Below the pieces are notes generated by a model. The model had not been told where the DNA came from, made no database searches, and saw only the letters and a program-made list of their open reading frames with translations. 43,985 nt of DNA, from NCBI RefSeq assembly GCF_014378035.1, contig NZ_JACMOM010000325.1:1-43985 (forward strand). The letters run 5' to 3'. The stretch comes from Aeromicrobium sp. (lineage in GTDB: Bacteria; Actinomycetota; Actinomycetes; Propionibacteriales; Nocardioidaceae). Of the stretch, positions 35,030 through 43,985 are shown piece after piece (positions within the stretch are counted from its first letter, which is position 1; each line of letters starts with the position of its first letter). The position numbers were made by a program, and so were the translations under genes.

Positions 35030-36264
35030 GCCGACTCCCCTTCGCCGCTGGTGACATCGAGGCCCGGGAGGTCGTGCCCCATGCGTTGGGCCTTGGTCCG
35101 CAGGTACGTGAAGCTGTCCTTCGTGGCGGCGACCACGAGCGGCAACCGTTCACTGATCTTGACCCCGTAGGCCTCCAGCGCCGTGGTCTTGTCGGGGTTG
35201 TTGGTGAGCAGCCGCGCCGACGTGACACCAAGGTCACGCAGGATCTGTGCCCCGGCGGCGTAGTCGCGCTCGTCCTCACCGAAGCCGAGCTGCAGGTTGG
35301 CGTCGACGGTGTCACTGCCCGCGTCCTGCAGCGCGTACGCCTGCAGCTTGTGCAGCAGCCCGATGCCGCGCCCCTCGTGCCCGCGCAGATAAACGACGAT
35401 GCCCGCGCCGGCGGCGGTGATCTCGGTCATCGACAGCTCGAGCTGCGGTCCGCAGTCACACCGCCTCGACCCGAACACGTCACCGGTGAGGCATTCGGAG
35501 TGGATGCGGGTGAGCACGTCCTCGGTGCCGGGGTCACCGTAGACCAGGGCGACGTGTTCCGACCCTTCGATGCGGTCGCGATAGCCGTGTGCCGTGAACT
35601 CGCCGAACTCGGTCGGGAGCCTCGTCGTGGCCAGCCGATCGACCTGCGACTCGTGCAGACGGCGGTAGACCTGAAGGTCCTCGATCGAGACCAGCGCAAT
35701 GCCGTGCTCGTCGGCGAACTCCCGCAGCGCCGGGGCGCGCATCAGCGTGCCGTCGTCGTGCAGGACCTCGCCGATGACACCGGCGGGGGTGAGGCCGGCC
35801 AGCCGCGCGAAGTCGACGGCGGCCTCGGTGTGGCCGGCCCGCTCGAGCACTCCACCGTCCTTGGCCCGCAGCGGCAGGATGTGGCCGGGCTGGTTGAGCT
35901 CGAACGGCTCGGTGGCCGAGTCGGCGAGCACCCGACACGTACGGGCCCGGTCGGTGGCGGAGATGCCCGTGGTGATGCCGTCGCGGGCGTCGATCGAGAC
36001 CGTGTAGGCGGTGCGCATCTTCTCGCGGTTGTGCGGGGTCATGAGCGGGATTGCGAGCCGGTCGAGAATCTCGCCCGTGATGGGCGCGCAGACGAGGCCG
36101 CTGGAGTAGCGGACGAGGAACGCCATGAGCTCGGGCGTCGCCTTGCTCGCCGCGAAGATGATGTCGCCCTCGTTCTCGCGATTCTCGTCATCGACGACCA
36201 CGATGGCTTTGCCCTCGCGGAAGTCGGCGACGGCGCGTTCGATGCTGTCCAGGTGCACGCTCAT
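35026..36264 (-). CDS. ribBA: Bifunctional 3,4-dihydroxy-2-butanone-4-phosphate synthase / GTP cyclohydrolase II
   Basis: [57 protein letters not shown]. Confidence 0.97.
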   Translation of the reverse strand: MSVHLDSIERAVADFREGKAIVVVDDENRENEGDIIFAASKATPELMAFLVRYSSGLVCAPITGEILDRLAIPLMTPHNREKMRTAYTVSIDARDGITTGISATDRARTCRVLADSATEPFELNQPGHILPLRAKDGGVLERAGHTEAAVDFARLAGLTPAGVIGEVLHDDGTLMRAPALREFADEHGIALVSIEDLQVYRRLHESQVDRLATTRLPTEFGEFTAHGYRDRIEGSEHVALVYGDPGTEDVLTRIHSECLTGDVFGSRRCDCGPQLELSMTEITAAGAGIVVYLRGHEGRGIGLLHKLQAYALQDAGSDTVDANLQLGFGEDERDYAAGAQILRDLGVTSARLLTNNPDKTTALEAYGVKISERLPLVVAATKDSFTYLRTKAQRMGHDLPGLDVTSGEGESA

Positions 36265-36905
36265 GCTGTGTCCTTCTCGTTGGCCGGGTCTTCACGAGCT
36301 CCCAGCAGGCGCTCGACGTACTTGGCGAGGATGTCGACCTCGAGGTTGACTCGATCGCCCGCGACCTTGGCACCCAGGGTGGTGTCGGCGAGCGTCGTCG
36401 GGATCAGCGACACCGAGAACCACGAGCCGTCCGGTGTCGCGGCATCGCCGTCAACGACCTCCACGACGGTCAGCGACGTGCCGTCAACCGTGACAGACCC
36501 CTTGTCGACGAGATATCTCGCCAGCTCGCGGGGCAGACCGATGCGGATGATCTCCCAGTGCTCGCTGGGGATGCGGTCGATGAGGCGACCGGTGCCATCG
36601 ACATGGCCCTGGACGATGTGCCCACCGAGCCGTGCGCCGGCCTTGGTCGCGCGCTCGAGGTTGACCTCGTCGCCGATGCCGAGGTCGCCGAGCGACGTCT
36701 TGTCGAGCGACTCCTTCATGACGTCGGCAGCAAACGTCCCGGCGCCCTGCGCCATGACGGTCAGGCAGACGCCGCTCACGGCGATCGAGTCGCCGTGGCG
36801 CGCGTCGGACGTCACCAGCGGGCCGCGGATCGTCAGGCGCACGGAGTCGCCCAGATCGTCCACCGCCGTGATGGTGCCCTTCTCCTCGATGAGTCCGGTG
36901 AACAT
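36261..36905 (-). CDS. ribE: Riboflavin synthase alpha subunit
   Basis: [40 protein letters not shown], two lumazine-binding repeats. Confidence 0.97.
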   Translation of the reverse strand: MFTGLIEEKGTITAVDDLGDSVRLTIRGPLVTSDARHGDSIAVSGVCLTVMAQGAGTFAADVMKESLDKTSLGDLGIGDEVNLERATKAGARLGGHIVQGHVDGTGRLIDRIPSEHWEIIRIGLPRELARYLVDKGSVTVDGTSLTVVEVVDGDAATPDGSWFSVSLIPTTLADTTLGAKVAGDRVNLEVDILAKYVERLLGAREDPANEKDTA

Positions 36906-37948
36906 CAGTCGAAGTCCTCTCGCTGCATGCGGCCGGGGGTCCCGATGATGCGGATGTCCGGCCCAACCATCCTCAGGTCGTCGAGGTCGATGGGGCGCAG
37001 GTCTGCCAGCGTGGTGGCTTCGCCCTCGAGCGCGGCCCGGCCCGAACCGAGCATCGCCGGCGCAATGTAGCCGATGACGCGGTCGATGACACCGGCGTTC
37101 CAGAATGCCCCGGCGAGCCGGGGACCTCCCTCGAGCCAGACGTGCCGGATCTCGTTCTCCACCAGCTTCCGCAACACCTCCGCGGGGTCGCGCGACTGGA
37201 TCATCAGGGTGGGAGCCACCCGGTCGAACACCCGGTAGTAGTTCGGGATTTTGGTCTCACCGACGACGACACGCAGCGGCTGCTGGTCGTACGGCAGCGG
37301 CATGTCGTTCTCGTCACGAACCGTGAGACGCGGGTCGTCGGCCAACACTGCGCCGGTGCCCGCGACGATGGCATCGGACTCTGCCCTGAACGTCTGCACG
37401 TCGCGCCGCGCCTCCGGGCTGGTGATCCACTTGCTCGTGCCGTCGGGCGCCGCGCTGAGTCCGTCGAGGGTCGCTGCGTACTTCCAGGTCACGAACGGCC
37501 TGCCCCGAGTGACGGCGTACGTCCACTCAGGGTTGAGAGCCGCAGACTCCTCGGCCAGCACGCCGGTCTCGACGGCGACGCCAGCATCGGCAAGCACCTT
37601 CGCACCGCCCGGGGCCGTCGCGTCGGGGTCGGACTGCGCGGAGGCAACCCGAGCGATGCCCGCCTCGATGAGGGCGGTGGAGCAGGGACCGGTGCGGCCC
37701 GTGTGGTTGCAGGGCTCGAGGGTGACGACCGCGGTGGCCCCGCGGGCTGCTGCTCCGGCACGCGTCAGCGCATCGATCTCCGCGTGGGGGGTTCCGGCGC
37801 CATGGTGGACACCGATGGCGAGCTCGGCGCCGTCGGGCGAGAGGAGGACGCAGCCGACCCGCGGGTTCGGGAGTGTGCGCCGGGTCGCGCGGGCAGCAGC
37901 GAGCGCGCGGCGCATCGCGTCGATCTCGATGTCGCTCTGCGGTGTCAT
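36905..37948 (-). CDS. ribD: Bifunctional riboflavin deaminase/reductase
   Basis: GVHHGAGTPHAEIDALTRAG, VTLEPCNHTGRTGPCSTALIEAG, YAATLDGLSAAPDGTSKWITSPEAR. Confidence 0.97.
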   Translation of the reverse strand: MTPQSDIEIDAMRRALAAARATRRTLPNPRVGCVLLSPDGAELAIGVHHGAGTPHAEIDALTRAGAAARGATAVVTLEPCNHTGRTGPCSTALIEAGIARVASAQSDPDATAPGGAKVLADAGVAVETGVLAEESAALNPEWTYAVTRGRPFVTWKYAATLDGLSAAPDGTSKWITSPEARRDVQTFRAESDAIVAGTGAVLADDPRLTVRDENDMPLPYDQQPLRVVVGETKIPNYYRVFDRVAPTLMIQSRDPAEVLRKLVENEIRHVWLEGGPRLAGAFWNAGVIDRVIGYIAPAMLGSGRAALEGEATTLADLRPIDLDDLRMVGPDIRIIGTPGRMQREDFD

Positions 37949-38028
37949 GCATTCCTCCGGGTCGGTGCTGGCGCGCGGACTCCGGAGTGGTCAGACGGCG
38001 ACGCATGGACGCGTCTGCCCGCCTGCGT

Positions 38029-38152
38029 GCGCCTCTCATCCGGACTTTCACCGTCGGTGCCGGAGTTCCACCGGCTCAACCGTTGCCACACCTGGGATGT
38101 GACCGCGGGTCGCGGACTATCACCGCCGGTTCGGAATTACACCGACCCCGGA
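38029..38152 (-). promoter_or_regulatory. FMN riboswitch (RFN element) upstream of ribD
   Basis: Minus strand GGGGTCGGTGTAATTCCGAACCGGCGGTGATAGTCCGCGACCCGCGG...GGTTGAGCCGGTGGAACTCCGGCACCGACGGTGAAAGTCCGGATGAGAGG, matching conserved RFN segments. Confidence 0.95.
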
Positions 38153-38214
38153 GCACGCGAGCACTGCTGTGAAGCTGTGATGCTCGTGCTCCAAGTCTAG
38201 CCCGGGCGGCCGGG

Positions 38215-38877
38215 TCAGTGCCCGGTACCTCCCGCTTGCGCCCGGAGCTCGGCGACCATCCGGTCCGGATCCTCTGCCCCGAACACGGCCGAGCCGGCTA
38301 CGAACACGTCTGCCCCGGCCTCCGCGCAGCGCTCGATCGTGTCGAGTGACACCCCACCGTCGACCTGGAGCCAGATGTCACCACCGTGCTTGTCGATGAG
38401 GGTGCGCGCGCGACGGATCTTGGGCAGACACATGTCGAGGAATGCCTGACCGCCGAACCCGGGCTCCACCGTCATGACCAGGATCATGTCGAGCTCGGGC
38501 AGGAGGTCCTCGTACGGCTCGATCGGTGTGGCCGGTCTGAGCGCCATCGAGGCTCTGGCGCCCAGGGCGCGAATCTCACGGGCGAGTCGGACCGGTGCTG
38601 CCGCCGCCTCGACGTGGAACGTCACGCTGCCAGCGCCTGCTTCGACGAACGACGGTGCCCACCGGTCGGGGTTGTCGATCATCAGGTGCGCGTCGATGGG
38701 TTGAGCCGCCACCTTGGCGAGCGCCTCGATGACGGGTGCTCCGAGCGTCAAGTTGGGCACGAAGTGGTTGTCCATGACGTCGACGTGGAGCCAATCGGCG
38801 CCCGCGATACGCGCCGCCTCGCTCTGCAGGTTCGCGAAGTCGGCCGACAGCATGCTCGGGGTGATCTGGATGCCCAT
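38215..38877 (-). CDS. rpe: Ribulose-phosphate 3-epimerase
   Basis: [66 protein letters not shown]. Confidence 0.97.
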   Translation of the reverse strand: MGIQITPSMLSADFANLQSEAARIAGADWLHVDVMDNHFVPNLTLGAPVIEALAKVAAQPIDAHLMIDNPDRWAPSFVEAGAGSVTFHVEAAAAPVRLAREIRALGARASMALRPATPIEPYEDLLPELDMILVMTVEPGFGGQAFLDMCLPKIRRARTLIDKHGGDIWLQVDGGVSLDTIERCAEAGADVFVAGSAVFGAEDPDRMVAELRAQAGGTGH

Positions 38878-38918
38878 GGCGCCAGCGTAGTGGCCGCTCC
38901 GGCCGGGTCGAGGGTCAG

Positions 38919-39599
38919 TCAGCGCGACGGGGAGTCGCACAAGACGCCGTCGACGATGATACCCAGCAGCGACCCCGTGGAGTCGGCGCTCATGCCACCT
39001 GCCCCGTCGATGACGCTCGCCACTCCACTCACGAGCCGCATGACGTCACGCGACTGCACGCCGTCACGCAGCTGACCCGTGCTGTCGACGTAGTCGAGCA
39101 CGCGCTCGTTGGCTGTCGAGAGCACCCGGCACTTGCGGTAGATCGGCGATGAGGGGTCGTCCATCGCCGCCGAGATCTTGGCCGCCGCGCCGCGGTGCAA
39201 CGTGATGTGACCGATGAACACCTCGAACCACCCGGTGAGCGTCTCCCGGGCCGGCAGCGCAGCGGCCACGGCAGCCTCGCTGTCGGCGACGACCCTGGTG
39301 GTCCAGTCGCGCATCAGCACGTCGATGAGGTCGTCGCGCGTGGGGAAATGCCGGTAGAGGGTGCCCGGTCCGACGCCGGCGCGCTTGGCGATCTCGTCGA
39401 GCGAGCCGGTGGCCCCGCTCTCGGCGAAGACCTCGCGGGCAGCGGCGAGCAGCTTGTCGTAGTTGCGCTTGGCATCTGCCCGCATCGGTCTGTCGCACCC
39501 GGACTTCTCTGCTGACACCGTTTGCGGTGTCCCCGTCTGGGGTGCCGTGACTGACGTCACTTGCCAACCCTTCTTGTCAATCAGAGACCATCTCCGCAT
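38919..39599 (-). CDS. TetR family transcriptional regulator (start uncertain; core begins at [13 protein letters not shown])
   Basis: [55 protein letters not shown]. Confidence 0.93.
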   Translation of the reverse strand: MRRWSLIDKKGWQVTSVTAPQTGTPQTVSAEKSGCDRPMRADAKRNYDKLLAAAREVFAESGATGSLDEIAKRAGVGPGTLYRHFPTRDDLIDVLMRDWTTRVVADSEAAVAAALPARETLTGWFEVFIGHITLHRGAAAKISAAMDDPSSPIYRKCRVLSTANERVLDYVDSTGQLRDGVQSRDVMRLVSGVASVIDGAGGMSADSTGSLLGIIVDGVLCDSPSR

Positions 39600-39684
39600 G
39601 TTCGAAGAACCGGAGTCCTTCTCCGCCTAGTCTACGCCACCACCTATCGCGCGACAGGTACATCTCCGCGACCACTCACAGGAC

Positions 39685-40968
39685 TCAGGAACGTCGGAGC
39701 AGGGCGCAGAACATCGCGTCCGTGCCGTCGATGTGGGGCCACCACTGGTGGGTTGACTCGATGTTGACGTCGTCGCGGCCAGCGGTGACCGTCTCGAGCA
39801 CTCCACGGGTCTCTTGCAGGTGGGGTGAACAGGTGGCATAGGCCACTACCCCGCCGGGGCGAACGAGCTCGAGCGCACGGGTCAGCAGTGCCGTTTGCAG
39901 CGGCACGAGCTCGTCGAGGTCGGCCATCTCGCGGCGCCAACGGGCCTCGGGACGCCGCCTCAGGGCGCCGAGCCCAGTACAGGGAGCATCCACCAGCACA
40001 CGATCGAACGAGGCCGGCTCCCACGGGCCGTGACGCCCGTCGGCGGTGGTCACCTCGACGTTGCCGAGCAGACGCACTCCCTGGCGGACCAGCGCGGCTC
40101 GGTGTTCCAGGATCTCGTTGGCCACGAGCGTCGCACCGCGCTGCTTCGCCAGCGCTCCGAGCAGAGCGGCCTTGCCGCCGGGGCCGGCACACAGGTCGAG
40201 CCACCGGGTGTCGGATCCGTCGACCTGCGCCTCGGCCAGCGAGATGGCGACCAGCTGCGATCCCTCGTCCTGGACGCCCGCCCTGCCGTCACGCACCTGC
40301 GGGATGGCACCGGGGTCGCCACCGGCGTCGAGGATGCGCGCGTAGGGCGACAGCGTGCCGGGGATGCCCGGAAGGTCGTCGGGCTCGCACAACCCCGGTC
40401 TGGCCACGAGCGTGACCCGCGGCGGGGCGTTGTCGGCGGCGAGGAGCTTGTCGATCTGTGCTCCGTGGCCTCCGAGCGCCTCGTGCAGGGCCTTGACGAT
40501 CCACAGCGGGTGCGACGTGCGCACTGCGCGTGCCTCGTCGCCCTCCAGTCCGGCGGTCACCACCTCGAGCCAGCCGTCGAGATCCTTCTGGCCGATCTTG
40601 CGCAGCAGCGCGTTGACGAAGTGCACCGGCTTGTGGCCGATCTCGCGGCGTACGACGTCGACCGTCTCGGACACGGCAGCGTGCGGGGGCACCCGCATGT
40701 TGAGCAGCTGGTGAGTGCCGAGCCTCAGCGCGTCGAGCACTGGCGGGTCGATCGAGGCGATGCCCTTCGTGGCGACCTGACCGATGATCGCGTCGTAGGT
40801 GCCCTGCCGCCGGATCGTGCCGTGGACGAGCTCGGTGACGAATGCGGCGTCGCGCCCCTCGATGTGGTGCTCGTCGAGCATGGCGGGCAGCACGAGGTTG
40901 ACGTAGGCGTCGCGCTCGGCGACCGCACGCAGGACATGGAACGCGATGGCGCGCGCGGGGTCACTCAT
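39685..40968 (-). CDS. rsmB: 16S rRNA m5C967 methyltransferase family (RsmB/Sun)
   Basis: NusB-like N-terminus; DLCAGPGGKAALLGALA, VDAPCTGLGALRRRPEARWRR, YATCSPHLQET. Confidence 0.95.
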   Translation of the reverse strand: MSDPARAIAFHVLRAVAERDAYVNLVLPAMLDEHHIEGRDAAFVTELVHGTIRRQGTYDAIIGQVATKGIASIDPPVLDALRLGTHQLLNMRVPPHAAVSETVDVVRREIGHKPVHFVNALLRKIGQKDLDGWLEVVTAGLEGDEARAVRTSHPLWIVKALHEALGGHGAQIDKLLAADNAPPRVTLVARPGLCEPDDLPGIPGTLSPYARILDAGGDPGAIPQVRDGRAGVQDEGSQLVAISLAEAQVDGSDTRWLDLCAGPGGKAALLGALAKQRGATLVANEILEHRAALVRQGVRLLGNVEVTTADGRHGPWEPASFDRVLVDAPCTGLGALRRRPEARWRREMADLDELVPLQTALLTRALELVRPGGVVAYATCSPHLQETRGVLETVTAGRDDVNIESTHQWWPHIDGTDAMFCALLRRS

Positions 40969-41888
40969 ACGAACATCGCCTCAGCGGCAAGCGCCGTCCC
41001 GCGTCCCCAGTCGGCCGCCTGCATGCGCTTCTTGCCGACCGCCTGCACCTCTGCGAGCACGAGGTCGGTGGTCGTGGTTCCGACCCGGACCTCGCGCTTT
41101 GCGACGTGCAACCGGCCGACATCGAGGGTGCGGTCGTCGGCGATGGTCGCCGGGCCGATCTTGATGCGGTCGTCACCCAGCATGGTCCAGGCGCCCGGCG
41201 CCGGTGTGCACCCGCGGATGTGACGGTCAATCGCGAAGGCCGGCCTGTTCCAGTCGATGCGACCCTCCTCGGTCGAGAGCTTCGGTGCAAACGAGATGTT
41301 GTCCTCAGGCTGTGGCACAGCCGCGATGTCACCATCCTCGATGTGATCGACGACATCGACGAGCAGCCGGCTGCCGAAGTCGGCCAGGCGCGAGAGAAGC
41401 TCGGCGGTGGTGTCGTCCTCACGGATGCGCTCGGTGATGGATCCGAGCACCGGCCCGGCATCGAGCTCCTCCACGAGGCTGAACACCGTGGCGCCCGTGA
41501 CCTCGTCACCGGCCATGATGGCGCGCTGCACCGGCGCGGCTCCCCGCCACGCCGGGAGCACCGAGAAATGCAGGTTGATCCAGCCGAAGGTCGGAATGTC
41601 GAGCGCCTCGCGGCGGATCAGCGCCCCGTAGGCCACGATCGGTATGCAGTCGGGCTTGAGCGCCCGGAGACGATGCATGAACCCCGGGTCGGACGGCTTG
41701 ACGGGCTTGAGCACCTCGATGCCGTGCGCTGCGGCGACTTCCGCGACGGGCGAGGCGGCGAGGGCACGACCGCGTCCTGCCGGCGCATCGGGCCTGGTGA
41801 TCACGGCGATCACCTCGTGGCGGCTCGCGACGAGTGCTTCGAGGGTCGGAACCGCCGTTGACGGGGTTCCGGCGAAGACGACTCTCAC
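40965..41888 (-). CDS. fmt: Methionyl-tRNA formyltransferase
   Basis: RVVFAGTPSTAVPTLEAL, INLHFSVLPAWRGAAPVQRAIMAGDEVTGATVF; GTG start 41888. Confidence 0.97.
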   Translation of the reverse strand: MRVVFAGTPSTAVPTLEALVASRHEVIAVITRPDAPAGRGRALAASPVAEVAAAHGIEVLKPVKPSDPGFMHRLRALKPDCIPIVAYGALIRREALDIPTFGWINLHFSVLPAWRGAAPVQRAIMAGDEVTGATVFSLVEELDAGPVLGSITERIREDDTTAELLSRLADFGSRLLVDVVDHIEDGDIAAVPQPEDNISFAPKLSTEEGRIDWNRPAFAIDRHIRGCTPAPGAWTMLGDDRIKIGPATIADDRTLDVGRLHVAKREVRVGTTTTDLVLAEVQAVGKKRMQAADWGRGTALAAEAMFV

Positions 41889-42010
41889 GGCGACGAGTCT
41901 AGGACCCGTCCCATCGGCCCCGCGCCGCACCGTCGCGCACCGACACACCCCAGCCCTCTTCGTGGACGGGAAACGGTGTTGGCGGCCGGGCCGGGAATCG
42001 GTGGGCGGGC

Positions 42011-43927
42011 CTAGAGGGTGGGCGGGTCTACCTGGATGCGGAGACCGGGCTGCTTGGCGGCGCTGCGCTCCGCGGCGCACTCCCGGAGTGCCGCGGCCAG
42101 TGCGGCTCCCTCGCGACGGGGCGAGCGCAGGATCAACCTCTCCCCCGCCTCCCCCTGCGGCGCACGTGGATCGACCGGGACGGGCCCCAAGATCTCGGTG
42201 TGCGGCGTCCACGACCGGCCGGCCAGGGCGGTGAGCACGGCGTCAGGCCCGTCTATCGTGACGAGTCGCGCCGCGGGCGGCAGGTGCGTCTCGGATCGAC
42301 CGGCGAGCTCGCGGGCCGCGAACCCGGCCGGGTCGGCACGCACCAGCGCCTGCAGCATCGTCGGGTCACCCACGGCGATGGCCGAGGCGCCGACCCCGGC
42401 GAGGGCGAGGGCGTTGAACCATCGACGGTGAGACTCCTCCTCGACGCGGATGTCCTCACGGCCGATCATCAGCCACGTGTCCATCAGCACCACGAGGTCG
42501 TAACCGCCAGCGACGTGCGGCTCGGCGCCGGGCGTCGCCAGCACGAGGACCCGGCCGGCCGGCACGTCGTCACGGATCGTGTCGCCTCCGGACGTCAGCA
42601 CCTCGACGCCGGGAAAGGCCCGGCCGAACTCCTCTGCGGTTCGCAGCTGACCCACCACGGGAGAACGTAGAACAGTGGCGTGGCAGTGGGGGCACGCCCA
42701 CGGGGACGCCGCACGAGCGCACCAGCGGCACGTGATCGGCGCCCCGGCCGATGCCTGGCCGAGCGGGCCCTGACATGTCGTGCAGCGCGCCGGTTGACGA
42801 CAGGCCTGGCACGACAACGCCTCGCGGTAGCCGCGGCGTGGCACCTGGATGAGCACCGGGCCGGTCGTGGCCCGGATGGCCCGGAAGACCTCGCGCGGCA
42901 GGCGCGCGGGAGCCGATCCGGCCGACGACCCGTCGGTGACCTCGAGCCGGGGCCACGCGGCGCGCCGGGTGCGCTGGTCGGCGGCCAGCTCGACACACCA
43001 GCCGCTGTCGAGCAGCGACTGCCCCTCGGCGGTGCGGGCGTGACCACCGATCAGGAGCGCCGTGTGCTGCGCCGTCGCCCTCAACAGCAGCACCTCTCGT
43101 GCGTGGGGGTAGGGAGCGCGAGGCTCGGCGAAGAGGTCGTCGCCGTCATCCCACATCGCCACGAGTCCGAGGTCGTGCACGGGCGCGAACGCCGCTGCGC
43201 GGGTGCCGAGGACCACGCGCACCTCGCCGCGCGACATCGCGAGGAACGAACGGTAGCGGGCCTCGGGCTTCTGCGTCGACGTGAGCGACACGTGCCGGCC
43301 CGGACCCAGGACCTCGGTGAAGACGGCGTCCCACCGCGCCACGTCGCGCACGTCGGGCACGCACACCACCGCACCACGGCCGGACTCCAACGTGGCAAGC
43401 ACGGCCTCGGCGACGGTGTGGGCGGGGTCGTGGCCGGGCACCGCGGACCACCACGCCCGGGGTTGCTCACCAGCCCTCAACGCTGCGAGGAAGTCGGTGC
43501 CACGGCCGTAGGTCTGCCAGTCGGAGACCACCGGCGCAGCCGGCAGGTCGGCTGCCGGCACAGCAGCCGACGCCGCCGACTCGGCGCGGGCGCGGCGTGG
43601 CGGTACGGCGAGCCGAAGGACGTCGCCGAGGGTGCCCGCGTACCGATCGGCGACCGTGCGGGCCAGCGCGAGGATCTCCGGATGGAGCACCGGCTCGGAC
43701 GAGACGACCGACGCCAGAAATGCCAACCGACCCTCGTGAGCGCTGCGCTGGACGCGATCGACGACGAACCCGTCGACCAGGCGCCCCGCGAACCGCACCC
43801 TGACCCGGCACCCGGCGACCACCTGGCCGTGCAGCGCCTCGGGCACCAGGTAGTCGAACAGCCGGTCGAGGTGCGCCAGGCCCGAGTCGACGACGACGTG
43901 GGCCACGGACAGGTCTGCCGCCGCCAC
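42011..43927 (-). CDS. priA: Primosomal protein N' (PriA), actinobacterial form without recognisable helicase motifs
   Basis: LAHLDRLFDYLVPEALHGQVVAGCRVRVRFAGRLVDGFVVDR N-terminus; zinc-binding CQAC/CTTC/CRWC/CPHC; C-terminal region of PriA; degenerate Walker A/B. Confidence 0.9.
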   Translation of the reverse strand: MAAADLSVAHVVVDSGLAHLDRLFDYLVPEALHGQVVAGCRVRVRFAGRLVDGFVVDRVQRSAHEGRLAFLASVVSSEPVLHPEILALARTVADRYAGTLGDVLRLAVPPRRARAESAASAAVPAADLPAAPVVSDWQTYGRGTDFLAALRAGEQPRAWWSAVPGHDPAHTVAEAVLATLESGRGAVVCVPDVRDVARWDAVFTEVLGPGRHVSLTSTQKPEARYRSFLAMSRGEVRVVLGTRAAAFAPVHDLGLVAMWDDGDDLFAEPRAPYPHAREVLLLRATAQHTALLIGGHARTAEGQSLLDSGWCVELAADQRTRRAAWPRLEVTDGSSAGSAPARLPREVFRAIRATTGPVLIQVPRRGYREALSCQACRQPARCTTCQGPLGQASAGAPITCRWCARAASPWACPHCHATVLRSPVVGQLRTAEEFGRAFPGVEVLTSGGDTIRDDVPAGRVLVLATPGAEPHVAGGYDLVVLMDTWLMIGREDIRVEEESHRRWFNALALAGVGASAIAVGDPTMLQALVRADPAGFAARELAGRSETHLPPAARLVTIDGPDAVLTALAGRSWTPHTEILGPVPVDPRAPQGEAGERLILRSPRREGAALAAALRECAAERSAAKQPGLRIQVDPPTL

Positions 43928-43985
43928 TAAAGCCGGCTTCGCCCGCGCCGGACGCCCGCGGGGCGGGGATGACGAAGGGGCCAGA

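Noticed and set aside
43928-43985. Partial gene upstream of priA
   Set aside because: Only 58 bp remain before the window edge; no assignable product.

Overview
High-GC actinobacterial chromosome segment, probably Nocardioidaceae/Aeromicrobium-like (inference from protein style and synteny only). Nearly all genes lie on the minus strand. The backbone, read in minus-strand order, is: priA, fmt, rsmB, a TetR regulator, rpe, an FMN riboswitch, ribD-ribE-ribBA-ribH, hisE-hisG, PH and SseB proteins, infC-rpmI-rplT-rRNA methyltransferase, an orphan PAS histidine kinase, pheST, argG-argCJBDFRH, a 3-methyladenine glycosylase, tyrS, and a 16S rRNA gene cut by the left window edge. Two blocks interrupt this backbone. 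Block 1 (about 2.1-14.3 kb) holds a very tightly packed minus-strand gene string, tctC-tctB-tctA-usp-pls-M1 peptidase. Its pls product is a 1317-aa Pls (epsilon-poly-lysine synthetase)-type NRPS. The string faces a divergent CitA/CitB-like two-component system and a convergent Sfp-type phosphopantetheinyl transferase. This is the best candidate for an undescribed system: tricarboxylate sensing and uptake apparently wired to cationic isopeptide synthesis. Block 2 (about 22.6-25.1 kb) holds a LemA gene, a DUF2207-like ORF that appears to have lost its whole middle, and an E. coli-type argG in place of the usual one between argR and argH. RNA-level signals include the FMN riboswitch, a leader peptide plus intrinsic terminator upstream of infC with a probable AUC start codon, a candidate ARG box at argG, and tandem rrn promoters. 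No tRNA, CRISPR array or transposase was recognised. All assignments come from reading motifs; no database search was run.
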